From positions 1 to 64,000 of the forward strand of contig CAVZRW010000007.1 in assembly GCA_963777855.1 (NCBI GenBank): a stretch of 64,000 bases of DNA. The letters run 5' to 3'. The DNA comes from Prado023 sp963777855. Lineage in GTDB: Bacteria; Actinomycetota; Actinomycetes; S36-B12; CAIYMF01. Positions 36,489-43,921 of the stretch are shown one piece after another; the first letter of the stretch is position 1, and each line of letters starts with the position of its first letter. The notes below the pieces were generated by a model that was not told where the DNA came from, made no database searches, and worked only from the letters and a program-made list of their open reading frames with translations. Both the position numbers and the translations under genes were made by a program.

Positions 36489-37163
36489 TCAGCCAGCTGC
36501 TGGGGCCGCGGCCTGCTCCAGTGCGTCGAGGATGAGATCCAAGCCGTACTGGAACTCCCGATCGACGCTGTAGTCGGACCCCAGCGCGTGTCCGGCCACC
36601 TCGACGAGATACGGATAGTCGGCCGTCGTGGCCTGCTCCAGGACCGCCGCCGTCGACTCGGTCCCCGGCGGTGAGGTGCGTACCGGTGACAGAGTCGTCT
36701 CCTGGATCACGTGTCCATACACGTAGCTGTCGAGCAGCCAGAAGGCGTGGACCGCGTCCTCGATCGAGAACCCCGCCGATCTCAGATTCCCCAGGATCGC
36801 GTTCAGGTAGCGCATCGTCGCGGGCCCCATCGAGCCGCGGGTCTCCAGCAGCCCGATCGCCCACGAGTGGCCGGCGAGGACCCCGCGCGCCGAGACGGCC
36901 CGCCGTCGCATGGCCTTCTTCCAATGGGTCTCCTGGCTGGGGATCTCGATCTGGCCCACGATGAGCTCGACGACCCCGTCGAGGATCGCCTCCTTGTTGG
37001 CCACGTGCTTGTACAGCGACATTGCCTCGACGCCGAGCTCGGCGCCCAGGCGGCGCATCGTCAGGGCGCCGAGCCCCTCGCGATCGGCTAGGTCGACCGC
37101 GGCCGCCAGGACCCGATCGGTGGTCAGCGGCGGGCGTGGAGGGCTGTCCATTTGGGTCATCAT
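36489..37163 (-). CDS. TetR-family transcriptional repressor
   Basis: About 224 residues. The N-terminal helix-turn-helix reads VLAAAVDLADREGLGALTMR then RLGAELGVEAMSLYKHVANK, very typical of TetR with the C-terminal TetR_C_1-type domain (AVHAFWLLDSYVYGHVIQET). The start at 37163 (a Met-Met pair) is chosen because the open frame upstream overlaps the two palindromes that would be its own operator. It is divergent from the DUF6326 membrane-protein gene and likely represses both. Confidence 0.85.
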   Translation of the reverse strand: MMTQMDSPPRPPLTTDRVLAAAVDLADREGLGALTMRRLGAELGVEAMSLYKHVANKEAILDGVVELIVGQIEIPSQETHWKKAMRRRAVSARGVLAGHSWAIGLLETRGSMGPATMRYLNAILGNLRSAGFSIEDAVHAFWLLDSYVYGHVIQETTLSPVRTSPPGTESTAAVLEQATTADYPYLVEVAGHALGSDYSVDREFQYGLDLILDALEQAAAPAAG

Positions 37164-37173
37164 ATGGACAAGT

Positions 37174-37203
37174 TTACTAAGTAGCGATACGGTTACTAAG
37201 TAA
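37174..37203. promoter_or_regulatory. Tandem palindromic TetR operators
   Basis: TTACTAAGTAG at 37174-37184 and the perfect palindrome TTACTAAGTAA at 37193-37203 are 19 bases apart, in the 68-base gap between the TetR start (37163, minus) and the membrane-protein start (37232, plus). Their position and repetition fit sites bound by the TetR protein to control both genes. Confidence 0.65.
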
Positions 37204-37231
37204 GCCATCACCGAGAGATTGGAGCCGAGAG

Positions 37232-37735
37232 ATGTCCGTCCACGCCGAGAAGGCACCCATGACCTCCGGCACGACGTTCGAACCCGCCACGGTGAACGTG
37301 CGGATCAAGATCTCCGCCCTGTGGACAGCGATGCTGTTCGTCTTCATCTACGTCGACCATTTCAGCCTCCTGCGACCCGATGTCCGGGCCGACATCGAGG
37401 CGGGCCAGATCGGCGGGTTCACCATCAACCAGACGTTCCTGCTGTTCAGCACCGCCTATGTCGCCATCCCCGCCCTGATGGTGTTCGGGACACTGATCCT
37501 GCGACCAGCGATCAGCCGGATCGCCAACATCGCGCTGAGCATCCTGTACGCGGTGACGATCGTCGGCGGCTCGATCGGCGAGGGGAACTACTACTACCTG
37601 CTCGGCAGCGTCCTCGAGGTCGCACTGCTCGCGGCCGTCGCCTACTACTCCTGGACCTGGCCCAAGCTCGCCACGTCGACGTCGACCAACCGACTCGAGG
37701 CCGGCACTGAGCGCCTCCAGGACACGTCCGCGTAG
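37232..37735 (+). CDS. DUF6326-like membrane protein
   Basis: A 167-residue protein with four hydrophobic helices: ISALWTAMLFVFIYVDHFSL, TFLLFSTAYVAIPALMVFGT, IANIALSILYAVTIVGGSIG and YLLGSVLEVALLAAVAYYSW. The N-terminal helix ending in YVDHFSLLRPD is what I associate with the DUF6326 family. GGAG precedes the ATG at a plausible distance. A TetR gene with paired palindromes is divergent from it, so it is probably the regulated target; a transport or stress role is inference only. Confidence 0.7.
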   Translation: MSVHAEKAPMTSGTTFEPATVNVRIKISALWTAMLFVFIYVDHFSLLRPDVRADIEAGQIGGFTINQTFLLFSTAYVAIPALMVFGTLILRPAISRIANIALSILYAVTIVGGSIGEGNYYYLLGSVLEVALLAAVAYYSWTWPKLATSTSTNRLEAGTERLQDTSA

Positions 37736-38076
37736 CCCAGCCCCGACGTCCTGGTCCTGATCACCTTCAACGAGGCCGCCGCCCAGCGCAACGCACCTGG
37801 AGACCGGTCGAGGTTCCCGACCACCCCACACGCCGAGCCAGGCGCGAGGGCGGCGACATCAACAGGCTTCGTCCAAGGCGGCAGAGACTGAGTAGTGGTC
37901 TGCCGTCTGTCGGGAACCTTCTCAGCCCGCGCGACTGGTGATGCCAGCCGAGGCCCGCAGGCGAGCCGCGCCACCGTCAGGCTCCTGGGTATAGCCTCCA
38001 GCCTTCCTCTCAGGCTGGTCCCTTCGACCCCACCGGGGCGGGTGACCACGAAGGACTCCCGTACAGGAGCAGGACC
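37736..38076. other. Intergenic, nothing recognised
   Basis: About 341 bases between the DUF6326 gene and the methyltransferase gene. No credible open frame and no clear hairpin. A TATAGC hexamer near 37990 could be a -10 element for the downstream gene, but no matching -35 element is evident. Confidence 0.35.
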
Positions 38077-39141
38077 ATGGGTGAGAAGGCCGACGCGCTC
38101 TCGGAGCGCATGTTCATGTCGCTGGTCGGCACCGCCGAGCTGCTGGAGGTCTACCTCGGGGACAGGCTCGGCCTGTACGAGCACCTCACCGAGGAGTCGC
38201 TCACCGCCGCAGAGCTCGCCTCGCGCAGCGACATCGCTGAGCGCTACGCGCGTGAGTGGCTCGAGGCGCAGGCTGTGTCCGGGTTCCTGGTGGTGGACGA
38301 CGTGGGCGCCAGCACCACCGAGCGGCGCTATCGGCTGCCCGAGGAGCACGCCCAGGTGCTGCTGGACCGGGACGCCACGACCTACCTCACGCCCTACGCC
38401 CGGATGTTCGTCGCCGCCGCGCAGCAGCTGCCCGCGATCATGAGCGCCTACCGCACCGGCGGGGGCGTGAACTGGCGGGACTACGGCCCGGACATGAGCG
38501 AGGGCCAGGAATGGGGGAACCGGCCCACCTACGTCACTTCCATGGCCGACTGGCTCGCCAGCATTGGGGACCTCCACGCACGGCTGTCGGCCGGCGCCCG
38601 CGTCGCTGATGTGGGGTGCGGCGGGGGGTGGTCCTCCATCGCGATCGCGCGGGCCTATCCGGGCGTGACGATCGACGGGTTCGACCTCGACGAGCCAGCC
38701 ATCGAACGAGCGCGCATGAACGCCGCGGAGGAAGGCCTGTCCGACCGCGTGCGGTTCCACGCGGTGGACCCTGCAGAGGCCGGGCATGGCGACGCCTACG
38801 ACCTGGTGGCGGCCTTCGAATGCATCCACGACCTGCCCCAGCCCGTACCGGTCCTGCAGACCATGCGCTCCATGGCGGGCGAGGACGGCATCGTCCTGGT
38901 GATGGACGAGAACGTCGCGCACGAGTTCGTCGCGCCCGGTGATGAGGTGGAGCGCATCATGTACGGGTTCAGCACACTCGTGTGCCTGCCCGACGGCATG
39001 TCGCATCCGGGCTCTCTGGGCACCGGCACCGTGATGCGCCCGTCAGTGCTGGCGGGCTATGCGCGGGAGGCTGGATTCTCCGACGTCGAGATCCTGCCGA
39101 TCGACGCAGGATTCTGGCGCTTCTACCGGCTGAGCCGCTGA
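38077..39141 (+). CDS. SAM-dependent methyltransferase (Rv2258c-like)
   Basis: A 354-residue two-domain protein. The N-terminal 100 residues form a winged-helix-like dimerisation domain (YLGDRLGLYEHLTEESLTAA then ELASRSDIAERYAREWLEAQ), and the C-terminal part is a Rossmann methyltransferase with VADVGCGGGWSSIAIARAYP (motif I), GFDLDEPAIERA, and YDLVAAFECIHDLPQPV. The same layout occurs in actinobacterial methyltransferases such as Rv2258c. AGGAG lies seven bases before the ATG. The substrate is unknown. It stands alone on its strand. Confidence 0.85.
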   Translation: MGEKADALSERMFMSLVGTAELLEVYLGDRLGLYEHLTEESLTAAELASRSDIAERYAREWLEAQAVSGFLVVDDVGASTTERRYRLPEEHAQVLLDRDATTYLTPYARMFVAAAQQLPAIMSAYRTGGGVNWRDYGPDMSEGQEWGNRPTYVTSMADWLASIGDLHARLSAGARVADVGCGGGWSSIAIARAYPGVTIDGFDLDEPAIERARMNAAEEGLSDRVRFHAVDPAEAGHGDAYDLVAAFECIHDLPQPVPVLQTMRSMAGEDGIVLVMDENVAHEFVAPGDEVERIMYGFSTLVCLPDGMSHPGSLGTGTVMRPSVLAGYAREAGFSDVEILPIDAGFWRFYRLSR

Positions 39142-39175
39142 CCGGCCACCTCGGCGTGCCCGGGTCGACGAACCC

Positions 39176-40096
39176 TCAGGATCCGTCGACCTTCACGATC
39201 TCGTAGGGCAGGGGGTCGGGAGCTGTCTGCCCGAATCGTGCATTGACCGCGTACAGGCTCGAGCCGAACGCGGCGACGGTCGTGGGGACAGCGAAGTCGG
39301 GGTCCGTCAGTGTCGTGACCAAGGTCGCGGACCCCAGGGCTGGGGACATCCGCAAGATGGCGATCTCGTTGGCCTGGTTGCGCACCACGGCCAGTTCGCG
39401 TCCGCGTAGCAGGATTCCGTCACCCGACGTCAGGACGGCACTGGTCTGGACCGCCATGGCCACGCCGTTGACCGGATCCACGCGGAACAGCGTGCCCGTT
39501 GTGGAGTTGACCACGAGCAGGGCATCCCCGCTCGGGGTGGACGCGATCCCGTTGGCGTTGAAGACGAAGGATCCGGGCACCTGCTCCCACTCACCGGTCA
39601 GCGGCACAGCGATCGGCCCGCCCGCGGGCCTCCCACTCTCGAGCGGAATCCGATAGAGCATGGCGTTGAACGAGTCGGTGAACCACGCGGCATCCCTGGT
39701 CAGCGTCACATCGTTGATGAACGAACCCGCGACCGCGAGCTGGTAGCTGGCCACCCCCGCACCCGTCGTGGCGTCGTAGACGTAGGCCTGGCCAGTGGGT
39801 CCACCCGCGACGAACAGCAACCCACCCGACTCCTTCAAGCCAACAGCGATCCGCCCAGCCTGAGGTGGCACCAGCACCCCACCACCTCCGGTGCGCAGGT
39901 CCCCCTTCCACACTGCGCCCGTGGCCAGGGACCCCGCGTAGACCGTCGACCCGGTTCCCGTTGCCACCCCCTCAGCCGCCCATCCCGCGGGCAACGACAC
40001 CACCTCAGGGAACGGGCGGGCATTCGCCTGCCCGGCCAGGGCGAAGGCCGCAACAGTCACGCCGAGCGTCACAGACAGGCGAGTAAGGGTTCCCAT
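39176..40096 (-). CDS. Secreted beta-propeller-like protein
   Basis: A signal peptide (LSVTLGVTVAAFALAGQANA, cleavage before RPF) is followed by about 280 residues of WD/NHL-like strands: VYAGSLATGAVWKGDLRTG, LLFVAGGPTGQAYVYDATTG, INDVTLTRDAAWFTDSFNAM and LLVVNSTTGTLFRVDPVNG recur at about 40-50 residue spacing, as in SMP-30/gluconolactonase-type propellers. No enzyme motif is clear. The ATG at 40096 is preferred to one 12 codons upstream because it begins the signal peptide directly with GAAGG before it. Confidence 0.72.
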   Translation of the reverse strand: MGTLTRLSVTLGVTVAAFALAGQANARPFPEVVSLPAGWAAEGVATGTGSTVYAGSLATGAVWKGDLRTGGGGVLVPPQAGRIAVGLKESGGLLFVAGGPTGQAYVYDATTGAGVASYQLAVAGSFINDVTLTRDAAWFTDSFNAMLYRIPLESGRPAGGPIAVPLTGEWEQVPGSFVFNANGIASTPSGDALLVVNSTTGTLFRVDPVNGVAMAVQTSAVLTSGDGILLRGRELAVVRNQANEIAILRMSPALGSATLVTTLTDPDFAVPTTVAAFGSSLYAVNARFGQTAPDPLPYEIVKVDGS

Positions 40097-40456
40097 ACCT
40101 TCGACGCTAGGCTGCCAGCGACACTCCCGCAACTTCGGAGAGCCGGGATCGATGGGTGGCGCATCCAGGGGCCAAGGTGACGGCGAAGACCATCTCGCGA
40201 TGTCGGTTCACCGCGCCGAGTAGGTCCCATATCGCAGGCGGCCCCCCACCTCCTTCCATCGTGGGGGTGGGGCCGTTGCGCCTGTCAGGCTGGGCAGCCA
40301 CGTGGGCTGCGCCCGGGAGGCGCCGAACGAGATCGCCCACCGCATGGCCGTTCCCGACCCCTCCTCCAGATCGCACGGAGGCATCAACGCCACGAGCAGG
40401 CGGCCCCTTACCACGACGCCGGGCGCGTCCGCGATTCGCGCGCCTACACTCGCGGG
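40097..40456. other. Divergent intergenic region, nothing recognised
   Basis: About 360 bases separate the propeller gene (minus) from the aminopeptidase gene (plus). A G/C-rich imperfect hairpin around 40238-40275 (GGCCCC facing GGGGCC) is visible. No open frame there looks coding. Promoters for both genes must lie here, but I cannot assign them. Confidence 0.35.
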
Positions 40457-41965
40457 ATGGCCGACGACGTCCTGCACTCCCCCGCCCCGACCACCGACGA
40501 ACCTGACCTGACCCCGCCGCCGGTGCGCCGGCGCGCGGCGATGAGCGCGCAGCTCGTCGACTGGCTGGGCACCGGGTGGCAGCCCGCGCCGCAGATGCCG
40601 CACCCCTCCGACGGGTCCGGGGCGGGCCACGCGGCACGGCGGCGGGCGGCGGTCTCGGCCCACTTCACCGGCGAGCTCATCGTGGTACCCGCTGGCCAGC
40701 AGGTGACCCGGGCCAACGACACCCAGTACCCGTTCCGCGCCTCGTCGGCCTTCGTGTGGCTGACCGGCGAGACCGTCGAGGGGGCGGTGCTCGTGATGAC
40801 CCCCCGCGGCGAGGGCCCGGGCCACGACAGCGTGCTCTACGTGCGCGAGTACCACCCGGCCGGATCGGAGGGGTACTTCACCGACCACCAGTTCGGGGCC
40901 CTGTGGGTGGGCAACGTGCCCAGCGTGGACGAGACCGCCGAGGTGCTGGCCATCCAGTGCCGTCCGCTGGCCGAGCTGCCCCACGACCTCGATCCGTGGC
41001 GCGACCGGGCCTGCGCGGTGCTGACCGGCTGCGACCACATGGTCGACCCCCTGCTCCCGCGCGGGGACTCCGGACGGCTGGGCACCGTGATCGACGAGCT
41101 GCGCCTGGTCAAGGACGACTGGGAGATCGCCCGCCTGCAGCACGCGTGCGACGCGACCGCCCGCGGCTTCACCGACGTGGTGCGCGAGATCCCGCGGGTG
41201 CTGGACCGGCCGGTGCGCGGCGAGCGGTGGCTGGAGGGCACCTTCTGGCGGCGGGCGCGGCTGGAGGGCAACGAGGTCGGCTACACCTCGATCGTCGGGG
41301 CCGGCGCCCACGGCACGACGCTGCACTGGTGGCGCAACAACGGCACCCTGCACTCCGGGGACCTGCTTCTGGCCGACATGGGCGTGGAGACCGACGAGAT
41401 CTACACCGCCGACGTCACCCGCACGTTCCCGCTGGACGGCCTGTGGACCCCGGCCCAGCGGCGGGTCTACGCCGCGGTGCTCGAGTCCCAGCAGGCGGGT
41501 ATCGCCGAGGTGCAGGTCGGCAACGACTTCCTCGCCGCGAACCGGGCCTGCATGTGGGTGCTGGCCGAGCACCTGCACTCCTGGGGGGTCCTCGACGTGC
41601 CGGCCGAGGTCTCGTGCAGCGACGATCCGGACCGGCCCGGAGCTGGCCGGCATCGCCGCTACACGCTGCACGGGGTCTCGCACAGCCTCGGCCTGGACGT
41701 CCATGACTGCTCCCGGGCCCGCGACGAGCTCTACACCCAGGGCCCCCTGGGCGTGAACCACGTGCTCACCGTCGAGCCGGGGCTCTACTTCCAGCGCAAC
41801 GACCTGACCGTGCCCGACGAGCTGCGCGGCATCAGCGTGCGCATCGAGGACGACATCCAGGTGACGGCCGCCGGCCCGGTGAACCTCTCGGCCGGCCTGC
41901 CGCGCGACCCCGACGAGATCACGGCGTGGATGGCCCACGCACAAGCCGGCGACCCCGAGCTCTGA
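40457..41965 (+). CDS. pepP: Xaa-Pro aminopeptidase (M24B)
   Basis: A 502-residue pita-bread-fold metallopeptidase that removes N-terminal residues before proline. All five metal ligands are visible: Asp in LLADMGVE, Asp in YTADVTRTFP, His in LHGVSHSLGLDVHD, Glu in LTVEPGLYF and Glu in SVRIEDDI. The N-terminal half (FTGELIVVPAGQQVTRANDT then QYPFRASSAFVWLTG) is the AMP_N domain normal for PepP. The ATG at 40457 opens the frame; the N-terminal 60 residues before the AMP_N domain are Pro/Ala/Arg-rich. It lies convergent to the truB end of the translation operon. Confidence 0.9.
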   Translation: MADDVLHSPAPTTDEPDLTPPPVRRRAAMSAQLVDWLGTGWQPAPQMPHPSDGSGAGHAARRRAAVSAHFTGELIVVPAGQQVTRANDTQYPFRASSAFVWLTGETVEGAVLVMTPRGEGPGHDSVLYVREYHPAGSEGYFTDHQFGALWVGNVPSVDETAEVLAIQCRPLAELPHDLDPWRDRACAVLTGCDHMVDPLLPRGDSGRLGTVIDELRLVKDDWEIARLQHACDATARGFTDVVREIPRVLDRPVRGERWLEGTFWRRARLEGNEVGYTSIVGAGAHGTTLHWWRNNGTLHSGDLLLADMGVETDEIYTADVTRTFPLDGLWTPAQRRVYAAVLESQQAGIAEVQVGNDFLAANRACMWVLAEHLHSWGVLDVPAEVSCSDDPDRPGAGRHRRYTLHGVSHSLGLDVHDCSRARDELYTQGPLGVNHVLTVEPGLYFQRNDLTVPDELRGISVRIEDDIQVTAAGPVNLSAGLPRDPDEITAWMAHAQAGDPEL

Positions 41966-42021
41966 GCGACCAAGGGTTGAGCCGTCGCTGAGCCGTGAGC
42001 TTCCCTGAGCCCTGCGCGGTC

Positions 42022-43092
42022 TCAGGGCTGGACGAACACCGCCAGGTACTGGGCCCAGCCGTCGGGGCGCGGGGTGACCAGGGCCAGGAACTCCCCGCTG
42101 CGCGAGACCAGCGCGTGCGGGTGGGGTCCGTCGAGCGCCGTCCCGGGTGCGGGGTGGCCGGCGGGAGTGGCCCCTGGAGCGCCCCACGCCGGGCCGAGGT
42201 CGATCGAGCGGCCGTGGCGCACGGCACCCTCGTCGGCCTCGGTGACCCGGATCACCGGGAACGCCAGCGACGCCGCGCGGTCCATGGGGGTCACGGCCAG
42301 GTCCTCGGCGAGCTGGTCGAGGCTGCGGGCGTCGGCCAGGGTGAAGACGCCCACCCGGGTGCGGCGCAGTGCGGTCAGGTGCCCACCGACCCCGAGGGCG
42401 AGGCCGAGGTCGCGGGCCAGGGCACGGATGTAGGTGCCCGACGAGCAGTCGACCACCACGTCGAGGTCCAGGGTGCCCGCCTCGGCGTCAGCGCGGCGGT
42501 CGAGCACCGCGAAGCTGCGCACCGTGACGGGCCGCTCGGGTAGCTCGACCTCCTCGCCGGCCCGCACCCGGTCGTGTGCCCGGCGGCCGTCGACCTTGAT
42601 CGCCGACACCGCGGAGGGCCGCTGGAGGATCGCGCCGGTCAGGGCGGCGATCGCGGCGTCCACGGCGGCCATGGGCAGCTCATGGGCCGGCGCCCCGCCC
42701 AGGGGCTCGCCCTCGGCGTCGTCGGTCACGGTGGCCCGACCCAGGCGGATGGTCGCCTCGTAGGTCTTGTCCGCGCCTGCGACGTGGCCCAGCAGGCGGG
42801 TCGCCCGGCCGATCCCGACGACGAGCACGCCGGTGGCCATCGGGTCCAGGGTGCCGGCATGCCCCACGCGCCGGGTGCCGGCGAGTGTGCGCAGCCGGCC
42901 GACCACGTCGTGGGAGGTCCATCCGGCGGGCTTGTCGACGACGACGATCCCGTCGGGTGCGACGGGCCGCCGGACCCGCGGCGGGGCGGCCTGCGCGTGA
43001 GTGGCGGTGGGGTGGCCGGCCTGCGCGTCGAAAGCGGCCGGGTGCTCGGGTGCGGGGGCGGCGCCGGGGGCGGCCGCGGTCTGGGGGGTCAC
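42022..43092 (-). CDS. truB: tRNA pseudouridine(55) synthase
   Basis: Converts U55 to pseudouridine in tRNA. The catalytic aspartate is Asp83 in GHAGTLDPMATGVL, and KPAGWTSHDVV and KTYEATIRLG are also diagnostic. A C-terminal PUA-like part (RHGRSIDLGPAW onward) ends with a longer Gly/Pro-rich loop. The first 45 residues are Ala/Pro-rich and not part of the fold. GTG start at 43092, two bases after the rbfA stop. It is the last gene of the rimP-nusA-ylxR-infB-ylxP-rbfA-truB unit. Confidence 0.95.
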   Translation of the reverse strand: MTPQTAAAPGAAPAPEHPAAFDAQAGHPTATHAQAAPPRVRRPVAPDGIVVVDKPAGWTSHDVVGRLRTLAGTRRVGHAGTLDPMATGVLVVGIGRATRLLGHVAGADKTYEATIRLGRATVTDDAEGEPLGGAPAHELPMAAVDAAIAALTGAILQRPSAVSAIKVDGRRAHDRVRAGEEVELPERPVTVRSFAVLDRRADAEAGTLDLDVVVDCSSGTYIRALARDLGLALGVGGHLTALRRTRVGVFTLADARSLDQLAEDLAVTPMDRAASLAFPVIRVTEADEGAVRHGRSIDLGPAWGAPGATPAGHPAPGTALDGPHPHALVSRSGEFLALVTPRPDGWAQYLAVFVQP

Positions 43093-43094
43093 AG

Positions 43095-43556
43095 TCAGCT
43101 GCCGGTCGTCTCGTCCTGGTCGTCGAGGTCGTCCTCGCGCGGGGCCCGGTAGGGGTCGGCCTCGCCGGCGTACTGGGCGTCGGCGGCCACGGCGGCGACG
43201 GCGGCGTCGGTGGCCGCGGCGCGGGCGAGCAGGTCGTCGATGTGCCGGGCGTTCTCCGGGACGGCGTCGGCCACGAAGGCCAGCGACGGCGTGTGACGCA
43301 CGCCCGTCTGGCGGCCCACCTCCGTGCGCAGCACGCCCTTGGCGGACTCCAGCGCAGCCGCCGTGGCCGCCTGCTCCTCCTGGGAGCCGTACACCGTGTA
43401 GAACACGGTCGCCTCGCGCAGGTCGTTGGTCAGCCGCGCGTCGGTGATCGTCACGAACCCCAGCCGCGGGTCCTTGACCCGCGTCTCCAGCGTCTCGGCC
43501 ACGATCACCCGAACCCGGTCAGCGAGCTTGCGCACACGTGCCTCGTGGGCTCCCAT
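43095..43556 (-). CDS. rbfA: 30S ribosome-binding factor
   Basis: A 153-residue RbfA, a KH-like protein that binds the 30S subunit during 16S rRNA maturation. The fold is seen in RVRKLADRVRVIVAETLETR, DPRLGFVTITDARLTNDLRE, ATVFYTVYG and TPSLAFVADAVPENARHID. The C-terminus has an Asp/Glu/Ala-rich extension. The ATG at 43556 (MGAHEARVRKL) is chosen because GAGGAGG ends eight bases upstream; a GTG at 43565 is too close. Its stop lies two bases before the truB start. Confidence 0.93.
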   Translation of the reverse strand: MGAHEARVRKLADRVRVIVAETLETRVKDPRLGFVTITDARLTNDLREATVFYTVYGSQEEQAATAAALESAKGVLRTEVGRQTGVRHTPSLAFVADAVPENARHIDDLLARAAATDAAVAAVAADAQYAGEADPYRAPREDDLDDQDETTGS

Positions 43557-43606
43557 GCTGGCCACCTCCTCGTCATCCCCGTCTTGGACAGTGCGTGGTG
43601 GGTCAG

Positions 43607-43903
43607 TCAGTCACCGTCGCCCACGAACCGCTGCCGTGCGGCGAGCAGCTCGAACTCCGGTCGCTCCGCCACCAGCCGCTCGCACGCGTCGAGCACCTGG
43701 CGGCAGTGCCCCTGGTCCGGGCCGACCACGGCGACCCCGATCAGGGTGCGTCGGTGCAGGTCGAGGTGACCGGCCTCCGCCGCTGCCACGTCGAACCGTC
43801 GCCGAAGTTCGGCGATGATCCCGCGCACGTGGCTGCGCTTGTCCTTCAGTGAGCGGACGTCGGCAGGGAGCAGCAGGTCCACATCGAGGATCCCGACGAA
43901 CAC
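43607..43903 (-). CDS. ylxP: DUF503 protein (YlxP-like)
   Basis: A 98-residue protein with the DUF503 pattern MFVGILDVDLLLPADVRSLK then DKRSHVRGIIAELRRRFDVA, GVAVVGPDQGHCRQVLDACE. It lies between infB and rbfA, its usual place in Gram-positive bacteria. The product is thought to assist ribosome assembly, though its role is not firmly established. Confidence 0.9.
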   Translation of the reverse strand: MFVGILDVDLLLPADVRSLKDKRSHVRGIIAELRRRFDVAAAEAGHLDLHRRTLIGVAVVGPDQGHCRQVLDACERLVAERPEFELLAARQRFVGDGD

Positions 43904-43921
43904 CGGCTGCTCCCTGAACCG

